Assembly: GCF_047228935.1 (NCBI RefSeq)
Contig: NZ_JBFEGG010000003.1
Span: 372,001 to 436,000, forward strand
Length of the DNA stretch: 64,000 nucleotides
Reading direction: 5' to 3'
Source: Ornithinibacillus sp047228935
Lineage (GTDB): Bacteria > Bacillota > Bacilli > Bacillales > Amphibacillaceae
This document shows, in pieces, positions 15,011-24,428 of this stretch. The notes under the pieces are model-generated. The model searched no databases and had not been told where the DNA came from. It worked only from the letters and a program-made list of their open reading frames with translations. Position 1 is the stretch's first letter, and every line of letters begins with the position of its first letter. The translations under genes were made by a program, and so were the position numbers.

Positions 15011-16192
15011 ATGAAGAAACAAACAGTAAAAGACCTTGATTTAAAAGGGAAGAAGGTTTTCTGTCGTGTTGATTTTAACGTTCCAATGAATAATGGAGAA
15101 GTAACAGATGATACACGTATTAAAGCTGCTTTACCAACGATTACCTATTTATCAGAACAAGGTGCAAAAGTTATTTTAGCTAGTCATCTTGGGCGTCCTA
15201 AAGGCCAGGTTGTAGATGAACTACGATTAGATCCAGTTGCAAAACGTTTAAGTGATTTAATTGGAAAAGAAGTTGTGAAAACCGATTCTGTCTATGGACA
15301 TGAGGTGGATGAAGCGATTTCCGGATTAAATGAAGGAGACTTACTTCTTCTTGAAAATGTTCGTTTTGAAGCTGGCGAAGAAAAAAATGATTCTCAACTA
15401 GCAGAAGCTTTTGCTAATATGGCCGATGTTTATGTTAATGATGCTTTTGGAGCAGCACATCGTGCACATGCATCAACTGCAGGTATTGCAGAAAAAATTC
15501 CATCTGCTGCTGGTTTCCTGATGGAAAAAGAACTATCTGTATTAGGTAAGGCACTGGAAAACCCTGATCGTCCATTTACTGCTATAATAGGTGGAGCAAA
15601 AGTAAAAGATAAAATTGGCGTAATTGATAATCTATTAGATAAAGTTGACAATTTAATAATCGGTGGTGGCTTAGCATACACCTTTGTTAAAGCCCAAGGT
15701 CATGAAATAGGTAAATCCCTTCTTGAGGAAGACAAAATTGATTTAGCAAAAGAGTTCATGCAAAAAGCTAAAGATAAAGGCGTTAATTTTGTGTTACCTG
15801 AAGATGTAGTCGTTGCAGATGATTTCTCAGAGGATGCAAATAAGAAAGAAGTTGCAATTTCCGAAATACCATCTGATTGGGAAGCACTTGATATTGGTCC
15901 AAAAACAAGAGAAAAGTATTCTCAAATTGTTAAAGGTTCTAAACTAGTTATTTGGAATGGCCCTATGGGCGTATTTGAATTAAATGCATTCGCTAATGGT
16001 ACAAAAGCCGTTGCAGAGGCGTTAGCTGAAACTGATGGTTATACAGTAATTGGCGGTGGAGATTCAGCAGCAGCTGTAGAAAAATTCAATCTAGCTGATA
16101 AAATGGACCACGTTTCTACTGGTGGTGGAGCTTCCTTAGAGTTTATGGAAGGAAAGGTACTACCTGGTGTAGAAGCTTTAAGCGATAAGTAA
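15011..16192 (+). CDS. pgk: Phosphoglycerate kinase
   Basis: A 393-residue two-lobed kinase making ATP from 1,3-bisphosphoglycerate. Landmarks are RVDFNVP in the N-terminal lobe, SHLGRPKG, and the nucleotide-binding GGGDSAAAVEKF and STGGGASLEF near the end. The start at 15011 is preceded by GGGAGGG; the frame is open further upstream but without a site. Next gene tpiA lies 22 bases on. Confidence 0.98.
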   Translation: MKKQTVKDLDLKGKKVFCRVDFNVPMNNGEVTDDTRIKAALPTITYLSEQGAKVILASHLGRPKGQVVDELRLDPVAKRLSDLIGKEVVKTDSVYGHEVDEAISGLNEGDLLLLENVRFEAGEEKNDSQLAEAFANMADVYVNDAFGAAHRAHASTAGIAEKIPSAAGFLMEKELSVLGKALENPDRPFTAIIGGAKVKDKIGVIDNLLDKVDNLIIGGGLAYTFVKAQGHEIGKSLLEEDKIDLAKEFMQKAKDKGVNFVLPEDVVVADDFSEDANKKEVAISEIPSDWEALDIGPKTREKYSQIVKGSKLVIWNGPMGVFELNAFANGTKAVAEALAETDGYTVIGGGDSAAAVEKFNLADKMDHVSTGGGASLEFMEGKVLPGVEALSDK

Positions 16193-16214
16193 AAATATCA
16201 ATAGAGGTGATACG

Positions 16215-16973
16215 ATGCGTAAAGTCGTAATTGCAGGGAACTGGAAAATGAATAAAACTCTTTCAGAAGCAAATCAATTTGTAGAAGATGTTGTAAATAA
16301 AATTCCTGCTAATGATAAAGTAGAAGCAATTGTTTGTGCACCTTTCCCGTATCTTGCTTCTTTAGTAGAAAAAGCTAAAGGAACTAATCTTAAAGTGAGT
16401 GCACAAAATATGCATTTTGAAGATAATGGAGCATACACTGGTGAGGTTAGTCCAGTAATGTTAACAGACTTAGGTGTAACACATGTAGTAATCGGACACT
16501 CAGAACGTCGTGAATATTTTGCTGAAACTGATGAATCGGTTAATAAAAAGACCCATGCAGCATTTAATCATGGTTTGACACCAATTGTTTGTGTCGGCGA
16601 AACATTAGAACAACGTGAAGCAAATGAAACAATGTCTTTAGTTCAAACACAAGTTACTGAGGCAATTAAAGGGTTATCCAATGATCAAGTAGCGAAAACT
16701 ATTATTGCTTATGAACCTGTATGGGCCATTGGTACAGGTAAAACTGCTTCATGTCAGGATGCAAATGAAGTATGTGCGCATATTCGTAATGTAGTGAAGT
16801 CATTAACCGATGAAGCTACAGCTGAAGCAGTTGTAATTCAATATGGTGGTAGTGTAAAACCTTCTAATGTTGATGAACTATTGGCACAATCTGATATTGA
16901 TGGCGCATTAGTTGGTGGAGCAAGTCTTGAAGCTGAATCATTCTTACAGCTTGTGGAGGCTGGCGCAAAATGA
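16215..16973 (+). CDS. tpiA: Triosephosphate isomerase
   Basis: A 252-residue TIM barrel interconverting dihydroxyacetone phosphate and glyceraldehyde-3-phosphate. The substrate lysine is in AGNWKMNKT, the catalytic histidine in IGHSERR, and the base glutamate in AYEPVWAIGTGK. The phosphate loop is GGSVKP and GALVGGASL. Its stop overlaps the gpmI start (ATGA), which indicates translational coupling. Confidence 0.98.
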   Translation: MRKVVIAGNWKMNKTLSEANQFVEDVVNKIPANDKVEAIVCAPFPYLASLVEKAKGTNLKVSAQNMHFEDNGAYTGEVSPVMLTDLGVTHVVIGHSERREYFAETDESVNKKTHAAFNHGLTPIVCVGETLEQREANETMSLVQTQVTEAIKGLSNDQVAKTIIAYEPVWAIGTGKTASCQDANEVCAHIRNVVKSLTDEATAEAVVIQYGGSVKPSNVDELLAQSDIDGALVGGASLEAESFLQLVEAGAK

Positions 16974-18508
16974 GTCAAAACAAATTAGCTGCGTTGATTA
17001 TCTTAGATGGCTTTGCCATTCGTAATGAGGTAAAAGGAAACGCAGTAGAACAAGCAAATAAACCTAATTTTGACCGTTATTGGAAGACCTTTGCTCATAA
17101 TCAACTTAAGGCTAGCGGTGAAGCGGTTGGATTACCAGAAGGTCAAATGGGTAACTCAGAAGTTGGCCATTTAAATATTGGTGCCGGACGCATCGTTTAT
17201 CAAAGCTTAACACGTGTTAACTTATCGATTCGTGAAGGTGATTTTTTCGAAAACCAAGCCTTTTTGAAATCAATTAAACGTGCTAAAGAGAAAAACAAAG
17301 CGCTCCATATTTTCGGATTACTCTCCGATGGTGGTGTCCATAGTCATATTGATCATTTATTTGCACTGCTGAAGCTTGCAAGTGATCAAGGACTAGAAAA
17401 AGTTTATTTACATGCTTTCCTTGATGGTCGTGACGTCGGTCCACAAACAGCAAAAGGCTATATTGAGCAAACTGAGCAAAAAATGCAAGAGCTTGGTGTT
17501 GGAAAAATAGCTACTATATCTGGTCGCTATTATTCTATGGATCGCGACAAACGTTGGGATCGTGTCAAAAAGGCCTATGATGCCATGGTTTATGGAGAAG
17601 GGCCAAGTTATAAGAGTGCTCTTGAAGTCGTAGAAGACTCTTATGCAAATGGTATCTATGATGAATTTGTTCTTCCATCTGTTATAACTGATGGAACTGG
17701 TAATCCAGTTGGTAAAGTAGAAGATGAAGATTCAATTATCTTCTACAATTTCCGTCCAGATAGAGCAATTCAAATTTCACGCACGTTTGCAAATGAAGAC
17801 TTCCGTGATTTCGATCGAGGCCCAAGCGTACCGAAGGATTTAGATTTTGTTATGCTAACCCAATTTAGTGAATCGATTGACGGTTTTGTTGCTTATAAAC
17901 CAACGAACCTAGATAATACAATTGGTGAAGTATTAGCACAGAACAATATGAAACAGCTTCGTATTGCGGAAACAGAAAAATATCCACATGTTACTTTCTT
18001 TATGAGTGGTGGACGTGAGCAAGAATTTCCTGGTGAAAAACGTATCCTTATTGATTCTCCAAAAGTAGCAACATACGACCTAAAACCGGAAATGAGTGCC
18101 TATGAAGTCACGGATGCACTATTAAAAGAGCTAGACGATGGTGAAGTAAATGCCATTATTTTAAATTTTGCAAATCCAGATATGGTTGGACATTCTGGTA
18201 TGCTTGAGCCTACAATTAAAGCGATAGAAACGGTAGATGAATGTCTTGGAAAAATAGTGGATAAAATAATCGAGTTAGGTGGTCATGCAATCATTACAGC
18301 AGACCATGGTAATTCGGATGAAGTGGTTACATTGGAAGGTAATCCAATGACAGCACACACTACAAATCCAGTTCCAGTTATTGTTACAAAAGAAGGCATT
18401 GAGTTACGCGATGGCGGTATTTTAGCAGACCTAGCACCGACATTGCTTGATTTATTAGATATTGAAAAACCAAAAGAAATGACAGGCACATCCCTAATTA
18501 AAAAGTAA
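16970..18508 (+). CDS. gpmI: 2,3-bisphosphoglycerate-independent phosphoglycerate mutase
   Basis: A 512-residue manganese-dependent mutase of the alkaline-phosphatase superfamily that moves the phosphate from carbon 3 to carbon 2. The phosphoserine is in GQMGNSEVGHLNIGAGR near residue 62; further metal ligands are in ADHGNSD and TAHTTNPVP. It overlaps tpiA by four bases and is followed by eno 18 bases later. Confidence 0.98.
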   Translation: MSQNKLAALIILDGFAIRNEVKGNAVEQANKPNFDRYWKTFAHNQLKASGEAVGLPEGQMGNSEVGHLNIGAGRIVYQSLTRVNLSIREGDFFENQAFLKSIKRAKEKNKALHIFGLLSDGGVHSHIDHLFALLKLASDQGLEKVYLHAFLDGRDVGPQTAKGYIEQTEQKMQELGVGKIATISGRYYSMDRDKRWDRVKKAYDAMVYGEGPSYKSALEVVEDSYANGIYDEFVLPSVITDGTGNPVGKVEDEDSIIFYNFRPDRAIQISRTFANEDFRDFDRGPSVPKDLDFVMLTQFSESIDGFVAYKPTNLDNTIGEVLAQNNMKQLRIAETEKYPHVTFFMSGGREQEFPGEKRILIDSPKVATYDLKPEMSAYEVTDALLKELDDGEVNAIILNFANPDMVGHSGMLEPTIKAIETVDECLGKIVDKIIELGGHAIITADHGNSDEVVTLEGNPMTAHTTNPVPVIVTKEGIELRDGGILADLAPTLLDLLDIEKPKEMTGTSLIKK

Positions 18509-18525
18509 AAGGAGAGAATAACATT

Positions 18526-19815
18526 ATGCCATACATTACAGACGTATATGCACGCGAAGTATTAGATTCACGAGGTAATCCAACAGTTGAGGTAGAGGTT
18601 TATACAGAATCAGGAGCATTCGGTTCTGCGATGGTTCCAAGTGGAGCATCTACTGGGGAATATGAAGCAGTAGAACTTCGTGATGGTGATAAAGGGCGCT
18701 ATTTAGGTAAAGGTGTAGAAAAAGCTGTTCATAACGTAAATGAAATTATTGCACCAGAATTAATCGGTCTTGACGTAACTCGCCAAAACATTATTGATGC
18801 ATTAATGATTGATCTTGATGGAACAGAAAACAAAGGTAAATTAGGTGCTAATGCTATTCTTGGAGTATCTATGGCAGTTGCACATGCAGCAGCTAACTTC
18901 CTAGAAGTACCTTTATACAACTACTTAGGTGGATTTAACGGTAAAACTCTTCCAACTCCAATGATGAACATTGTAAACGGTGGAGAGCATGCTGATAACA
19001 ATGTGGATATTCAAGAATTCATGATTATGCCAGTTGCAGCACCTACATTCAAAGAGGCACTTCGCACTGGTGCAGAAATTTTCCACTCTCTTAAAAACGT
19101 ATTAAAATCTAAAGGATATAATACAGCGGTAGGAGATGAAGGTGGATTCGCTCCAAACTTAAGCTCTAACGAAGAAGCGCTTCAAACAATTGTAGAAGCA
19201 ATTGAAGCTGCAGGTTACAAGCCTGGTGAAGAAGTTAAATTAGCAATGGACGTAGCGTCTTCTGAAATGTATGAAGATGGTAAGTACGTGCTTAAAGGTG
19301 AAGGTGTAACCCGTACTTCTGCAGAAATGGTAGATTGGTATGAAGAAATGGTTAATAAATATCCAATTATCTCTATTGAAGATGGATTAGATGAGAACGA
19401 TTGGGAAGGTCATAAACTTCTTACCGAACGCCTTGGCGGAAAAGTACAGCTTGTTGGAGACGATTTATTCGTTACGAATACGAAAAAGCTTGCTCAAGGT
19501 ATTGAACAAGGTGTAGGAAACTCCATCCTAATTAAAGTAAACCAAATCGGAACATTAACCGAAACATTTGATGCAATTGAAATGGCGAAACGTGCTGGCT
19601 ACACTGCTGTAATCTCTCACCGTTCTGGTGAAACGGAAGATGCTACAATTGCTGATATCGCTGTAGCAACAAATGCAGGACAAATTAAGACTGGTGCTCC
19701 ATCACGTACGGACCGTGTTGCAAAATATAATCAATTACTACGTATTGAAGATGAATTAGCTGGCATGGGTGAATATGCTGGACTGAATGCATTCTATAAC
19801 TTAAAAAATAAATAA
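18526..19815 (+). CDS. eno: Enolase
   Basis: A 429-residue enolase converting 2-phosphoglycerate to phosphoenolpyruvate. Present are the flexible loop SGASTG, magnesium ligands around VGDEGG, SIEDGLDE and LVGDDLF, and the catalytic lysine and SHRSGETED near the end. It closes the glycolytic operon; a ribosome site AAAGGAGAG precedes it and a strong terminator follows. Confidence 0.98.
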   Translation: MPYITDVYAREVLDSRGNPTVEVEVYTESGAFGSAMVPSGASTGEYEAVELRDGDKGRYLGKGVEKAVHNVNEIIAPELIGLDVTRQNIIDALMIDLDGTENKGKLGANAILGVSMAVAHAAANFLEVPLYNYLGGFNGKTLPTPMMNIVNGGEHADNNVDIQEFMIMPVAAPTFKEALRTGAEIFHSLKNVLKSKGYNTAVGDEGGFAPNLSSNEEALQTIVEAIEAAGYKPGEEVKLAMDVASSEMYEDGKYVLKGEGVTRTSAEMVDWYEEMVNKYPIISIEDGLDENDWEGHKLLTERLGGKVQLVGDDLFVTNTKKLAQGIEQGVGNSILIKVNQIGTLTETFDAIEMAKRAGYTAVISHRSGETEDATIADIAVATNAGQIKTGAPSRTDRVAKYNQLLRIEDELAGMGEYAGLNAFYNLKNK

Positions 19816-19819
19816 GATA

Positions 19820-19850
19820 AAAGGCTGCGGTTTCGCAGCCTTTTTCTTTT
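19820..19850 (+). terminator. Terminator of the glycolytic operon
   Basis: AAAGGCTGCG (19820-19829) pairs perfectly with CGCAGCCTTT (19834-19843), then T run. Confidence 0.95.
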
Positions 19851-20043
19851 CTCTTTTCTCCTTTGAACCTCAGAAATAGCTACTTCATATTTACTAGTAT
19901 GTAGATATTCTCATTGAAAATAAATGTAAGAACATGAAAACTCTTCCAAATACAAAAGTAATTTCTGTAAACTAGTTTGTCACAGGACAAAGCTGTTTCG
20001 TAATAGGCTATATAAACAATATTTTTAGAAAGGGCGAGCAAAA

Positions 20044-21018
20044 TTGGCAGACAAGGTATTAGTATTTGGAGATATTGGTGTAGATGATATTACAGCATTA
20101 CTATATGGTTATTTAAATGATGATATCGATATTGTTGGAGTAGTAACTGACTATGGTAATATTCCACGGGAGAATGCCCTAAGAACTGTAGGTTATTTAA
20201 GGACGAAAATTGCAACTGAAGAGGCTCAGAAGGTAGCGATAATAGCAGGTGCTGAAAATCCAATGACATCAGAAGTTCCAGATTTTGTACCAGAAATTCA
20301 TGGCGAATTTGGGCTTGGACCCATAATTCCGCCAAATTCAGATGAAACACTAATCGAGCTTGAGAATTTCTTTGAAATTATTGGTATTATTGATCAATAT
20401 GAAGATGAGTTAGTCATCGTTAATATTGGACGATTAACATCACTTGCTACGTTATACCTTTTATATCCTCAAACCATGCAAAAAGTAAAACAAATCTATA
20501 TAATGGGTGGTGCTTTCTGGGTACCAGGGAATGTAACTGCTGTCTCTGAGGCGAATTTTCATGGCGACCCTGTTGCTGCACAAATTGTTTTAACATATGC
20601 AGATCACGTGACCATTATACCGTTAAACGTAACTGAAAAAGCAATAGCTACGCAGCAAATGATAGACTATATTGATCAGATTGGCCCTATTGACATCGTA
20701 AAACCGATGATTGATTATTATTATGAATATTATAGGGAACGTAATCCTAATGTGCAAGGTGCACCATTACATGATGTGTTAACGTTAATGGCTGTCAATC
20801 GAGAGGATATGTTTACTTTTCAAGAACTTCCTGTTCATATCGTTCAAGCAACCCAAGGTACGGAGAGAGGTCAAAGTATTGCTGATATCCGACCATTTGG
20901 TAGCCTAGAAGAAGAAACGGAAAAAGAGATTAAAAGACATCGAATTGCTTTTAATTTTGATTATAGACAGTTTTTTATTGATTTTATGACAACAATGTCA
21001 GGGCAACAGTTTCAGTAA
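20044..21018 (+). CDS. Inosine-uridine-type nucleoside hydrolase
   Basis: A 324-residue protein of the nucleoside hydrolase family, which splits ribonucleosides into base and ribose. The calcium-site motif near the N-terminus is FGDIGVDD rather than the usual DTDPGIDD, so the first aspartate is replaced while the second and the DD pair remain. Further family marks are IMGGAF, SEANFHGDPVAAQ and LHDVLTL, the last giving the active-site histidine and aspartate. A TTG start at 20044 follows AAAGGGCGAG. Substrate cannot be told; the altered motif leaves some doubt about activity. Confidence 0.82.
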   Translation: MADKVLVFGDIGVDDITALLYGYLNDDIDIVGVVTDYGNIPRENALRTVGYLRTKIATEEAQKVAIIAGAENPMTSEVPDFVPEIHGEFGLGPIIPPNSDETLIELENFFEIIGIIDQYEDELVIVNIGRLTSLATLYLLYPQTMQKVKQIYIMGGAFWVPGNVTAVSEANFHGDPVAAQIVLTYADHVTIIPLNVTEKAIATQQMIDYIDQIGPIDIVKPMIDYYYEYYRERNPNVQGAPLHDVLTLMAVNREDMFTFQELPVHIVQATQGTERGQSIADIRPFGSLEEETEKEIKRHRIAFNFDYRQFFIDFMTTMSGQQFQ

Positions 21019-21083
21019 TTTTGGAGACAGCTACTTAATGTTGGTTTTAGGATGAGTAGAATATAATCCAACCAAAAAACAAT

Positions 21084-21112
21084 TAAAAAAAACGCCCAGA
21101 TTATTCTGGGCG
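21084..21112 (-). terminator. Terminator of ptsI
   Basis: CGCCCAG (21093-21099) pairs with CTGGGCG (21106-21112); on the minus strand it is followed by a T run. It lies between convergent genes. Confidence 0.88.
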
Positions 21113-21120
21113 ATTGATCG

Positions 21121-22833
21121 TTATTCAGTCTTTTCTTTAACAAATGCAACGACTTCTTCAGCGGTAGACATGGATAATAGCTTGTCCTTATAAGAAGCCA
21201 TTTCTTTCTTAGAAATACCTTTTAGTTGAGTACGTGCCGGTAAAATGGAAGTTGCACTCATACTGAATTCATCTAATCCTAAGCCAAGTAGGATTGGAAT
21301 AGCTATTGGATCTCCAGCCATTTCTCCACACATTCCTGCCCACTTACCTTCACTATGTGCAGCTTCAATGACGTTGTTAACTAGATTTAAGATAGCTGGA
21401 TGATACGGTTGGTACAAGTAGGATACTTGTTCGTTCATGCGGTCAGCAGCCATCGTGTATTGAATTAAGTCGTTTGTTCCGATACTGAAGAAATCAACTT
21501 CTTTTGCAAATTGTTTTGCAATAACAGCAGTTGAAGGAATTTCAACCATGATTCCAACTTCGATATTGTCAGAAACTTGATGACCTTCATTCTTCAGGTT
21601 TGCTTTTTCTTCTAATAGAATTTCTTTCCCTCTACGGAATTCTTCTAATGTTGCAATCATCGGGAACATGATTTTTAAGTTTCCGTATACACTTGCACGA
21701 AGTAATGCACGTAATTGTGGGCGGAATACATGTTCATTTTCTAGGCAGAAGCGGATAGCTCTAAATCCTAGGAATGGATTTAATTCCTTCGGTAAGTCCA
21801 GATATGGTAGTTCCTTGTCTCCACCTACATCAAGTGTACGAACAACTACAGGCTTGTCTCCCATTTGTTCTAATACGGATTTGTATGCTTCATACTGTTC
21901 ATCTTCAGTAGGAAGTTCGCTTTTACCCATATATAAAAATTCTGTGCGATAAAGGCCGACACCTTCACCACCATTGTTCATTACACCAACGACGTCATCT
22001 GGAGTACCGATATTCGCTACAAGTTCAACTTGTTCTCCGTCAGAAGTAAATGTTGGTTCATCCTTTAATTCAGCCCAAAGTGCCTGCTGTTTTTTGAAGT
22101 TTTCACGTTTTCCTTCGAACTCTTTGATTTGTTCATCAGTTGGATTGACAATGACATTTCCATCAATTCCATCAATAATCACGATATCGCCTTGAGAAAC
22201 TGTTTTGGTAACATCTTTAGTACCGACAACTGCAGGAATCTCAAGAGATCTTGCCATAATTGCTGAGTGTGATGTACGTCCACCGATATCCGTAGCGAAT
22301 CCTTTAACGAATTGACGATTTAATTGAGCAGTGTCTGATGGAGTTAAATCACTAGCAATAACGATAACTTCTTCATCAATAAGTGCAGGATTAGGGAAGG
22401 AAACACCTAATAAATGTGCTAATACACGTTTTGTTACATCACGAATATCTGCTGCACGTTCACGCATATATTCATTATCCATGCTTTCAAACATTTGTAT
22501 GAACATATTTGCAACTTCTTCTAATGCAGCTTCAGCCATAGTTTTTTCATTTTGTATTTTGTCTTTAATAGGATTAATAAGTTCTGGATCACCTAATACA
22601 AGTAAGTGTGCTGAAAAAATCTCTGCATGTTCTGCACCTAGTTCATTTAATGTATGTGCTTTAATCTTTTCTAGCTCTTGTTTAGAAATTGCTAATGCAT
22701 CTTCTAATCGCTTTATTTCACTTTCTGGATTGTCAATGTTCTTTGATGTATATGTTAAGTCTGGTGTTACTAGCTGAAAAGCTTTTGCAATTGCAATACC
22801 AGAAGATGCTGCAATACCTTGGATGTTTGTCAT
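21121..22833 (-). CDS. ptsI: Phosphoenolpyruvate-protein phosphotransferase (PTS enzyme I)
   Basis: A 570-residue enzyme I, which takes phosphate from phosphoenolpyruvate and passes it to HPr for all PTS sugars, the mannitol system here included. The phosphohistidine is in GGRTSHSAIMAR, the PEP-binding part has EFLYMG and FSIGTNDLIQY, and the active-site cysteine is in AGMCGEMAGDP. The start at 22833 gives the usual length and N-terminus (TNIQGIAASSGIAIAKAF), though the ribosome site is poor. The gene stands alone: ptsH, its normal partner just upstream, is not here. A candidate cre lies at 22937. Confidence 0.96.
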   Translation of the reverse strand: MTNIQGIAASSGIAIAKAFQLVTPDLTYTSKNIDNPESEIKRLEDALAISKQELEKIKAHTLNELGAEHAEIFSAHLLVLGDPELINPIKDKIQNEKTMAEAALEEVANMFIQMFESMDNEYMRERAADIRDVTKRVLAHLLGVSFPNPALIDEEVIVIASDLTPSDTAQLNRQFVKGFATDIGGRTSHSAIMARSLEIPAVVGTKDVTKTVSQGDIVIIDGIDGNVIVNPTDEQIKEFEGKRENFKKQQALWAELKDEPTFTSDGEQVELVANIGTPDDVVGVMNNGGEGVGLYRTEFLYMGKSELPTEDEQYEAYKSVLEQMGDKPVVVRTLDVGGDKELPYLDLPKELNPFLGFRAIRFCLENEHVFRPQLRALLRASVYGNLKIMFPMIATLEEFRRGKEILLEEKANLKNEGHQVSDNIEVGIMVEIPSTAVIAKQFAKEVDFFSIGTNDLIQYTMAADRMNEQVSYLYQPYHPAILNLVNNVIEAAHSEGKWAGMCGEMAGDPIAIPILLGLGLDEFSMSATSILPARTQLKGISKKEMASYKDKLLSMSTAEEVVAFVKEKTE

Positions 22834-22936
22834 ACGATAGTACCAACCCTTCAAAAAAATTTACTATACTTACCTACTTTAACGGTAATATTAGTAGGTT
22901 TCAAGCGATTTCACTTTTGTCTACAAATTGTTCATA

Positions 22937-22951
22937 TTGTAAACGTTTTAA
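22937..22951. promoter_or_regulatory. Candidate CcpA (cre) site upstream of ptsI
   Basis: TTGTAAACGTTTTAA matches the cre consensus WTGNAANCGNWNNCA except for one position. An inverted repeat, ACCTACT with AGTAGGT, lies nearer the gene at about 22871-22900. Confidence 0.4.
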
Positions 22952-23874
22952 TTGGTTTTTAGTGGCAAATTTTTTGAAATCCAATGTAAAACTAGCTCAT
23001 ATACTTCTTCTTTATTTATCTCATTTAATACTTCATGACGTGCACCTTCAAAGAGGGTAGTTGTAATATTTTTGATCCCAAGCTGTTCATAACCGTTAGA
23101 TGTTTTCCAAATTCCCTTTCCGTAGTTACCAACCGGGTCAGCTTCACCGCTAATAAATAGTATAGGTAGACTTTTCCGTATGTTTGCATTTCGTTTTGCA
23201 TCATGAATGTATTGAAGTCCGGTCATTAAATCATAGAAAAATCGTGCAGTTGGAATGTACCCTGCATATCTATCCTGCATATAGTCTTGGACTACTTTTT
23301 CATCTCGTGAAATCCAATCGAAGGGTGACTTCGGATTATTAATTTTCCGGTTAAAAGCTCCAAAGGCGAGTCTATTCATAAGAGGCGATTTTTCTGTAGG
23401 GTTTAACTTAGATGATAGTGCTTTACCGAGGGCTGTAGTAAGAGACGGATAAAAGCCTGTTCCCGATAAAATAACGCCTTGAAGAATTTCACTATACTTC
23501 TGGATGTAATTTCTAGCTAAAAAGGACCCCATACTATGTCCAAGCAAATAAATAGGTACTTCCGGATGTTCTTCCTTAATTTTCATTGTAAGCATATATA
23601 AATCATCTGTTACTCTATCAAATCCATCTGTTTCTGAAAAATAACCCATAAGACCTTGTTTTTGCCCGGTTTTTCCATGTCCGCGGTGATCATTTCCATA
23701 GACAAAAATATTATGCTTTAGTAAGTACCTAGCAAAATCATGATATCGTTGGATATGTTCTACCATTCCATGTGCTATTTGAATAATTGCTTTTGGTTGT
23801 TTATCAGAATCATGCCATTTTTCTACATATAATTCTACGCCATCATTGGATTCCAACCAGAAAGTAGTTTTCAT
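22948..23874 (-). CDS. Alpha/beta hydrolase, monoacylglycerol lipase/lysophospholipase-like
   Basis: A 308-residue soluble hydrolase of the Hydrolase_4 group. The oxyanion region is QIAHGMVEH, then NDHRGHGKTG, and the nucleophile serine is in LLGHSMGSFLARN (near residue 113). The catalytic aspartate is in SGEADPVG and the histidine in FEGARHEVLNE. The layout fits lysophospholipases and monoglyceride lipases such as YtpA. No signal peptide. The substrate is inferred from family only. It is transcribed towards ptsI; a Fur-like sequence lies just upstream of its start. Confidence 0.88.
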   Translation of the reverse strand: MKTTFWLESNDGVELYVEKWHDSDKQPKAIIQIAHGMVEHIQRYHDFARYLLKHNIFVYGNDHRGHGKTGQKQGLMGYFSETDGFDRVTDDLYMLTMKIKEEHPEVPIYLLGHSMGSFLARNYIQKYSEILQGVILSGTGFYPSLTTALGKALSSKLNPTEKSPLMNRLAFGAFNRKINNPKSPFDWISRDEKVVQDYMQDRYAGYIPTARFFYDLMTGLQYIHDAKRNANIRKSLPILFISGEADPVGNYGKGIWKTSNGYEQLGIKNITTTLFEGARHEVLNEINKEEVYELVLHWISKNLPLKTN

Positions 23875-23977
23875 ATAATCACTCCTAAATAAACAATGAT
23901 TGTTATGATTATCATAGATTAATCTAATTGGAAATGCTATTATTTATAGATAATATATCAACTTTTGTAAAAATAGC

Positions 23978-24007
23978 TTGATAAAGTATTCGAAATTATG
24001 CTAAAGT
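23978..24007 (+). promoter_or_regulatory. Promoter of secG
   Basis: TTGATA (23978-23983), 18 bp, TAAAGT (24002-24007). Confidence 0.5.
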
Positions 24008-24053
24008 ATGAATAGTTAACTGTCTGCATAAGTTCAGGAGGTGTCATGGAAAC

Positions 24054-24287
24054 ATGGCTAGTGTTGTAAATTTTCTATTAGTTCTTGATGCAATCATTAT
24101 GATTATTTTAGTTCTATTACAAAGTGGAAAAAGTGCGGGCTTGTCTGGGGCGATCTCAGGAGGAGCGGAACAATTATTCGGTAAGCAAAAGGCTAGAGGG
24201 ATTGACTTAGTTTTACACAGAGCTACAATTGTAACAGGAGTTCTGTTCTTTGTCTTAGCTTTCTTAAGTGCTTACGTATTACAATAG
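24054..24287 (+). CDS. secG: Preprotein translocase subunit SecG
   Basis: A 77-residue membrane protein with two hydrophobic segments (residues 3-22 and 54-76) joined by the conserved cytoplasmic loop with QSGKSAGLSGAISGGAEQLF. It assists SecYE in protein export. The ribosome site AGGAGGTG stands 12 bases upstream. The order secG, carboxylesterase, rnr, smpB is the B. subtilis one. Confidence 0.96.
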   Translation: MASVVNFLLVLDAIIMIILVLLQSGKSAGLSGAISGGAEQLFGKQKARGIDLVLHRATIVTGVLFFVLAFLSAYVLQ

Positions 24288-24295
24288 TCAACGAT

Positions 24296-24327
24296 AACCC
24301 TTATCACAATTGTGGTAGGGGTTTTTT
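24296..24327 (+). terminator. Terminator after secG
   Basis: AACCC-TTATCAC pairs with GTGGTAG-GGGTT and a T run follows. Confidence 0.85.
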
Positions 24328-24428
24328 ACTTTAATAAGCTTATAATCAATCCAATAGTTTTTCTACTCAATTTTGTGTAAGTTATAGTATAAAGGGTAAA
24401 GTAAGAAATAGAGAAGGGGTTTAAAAAG

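Noticed and set aside
21668..22777. Plus-strand frames opposite ptsI
   Set aside because: Shadow frames of a well-conserved gene; serine-rich composition is typical of antisense reading.
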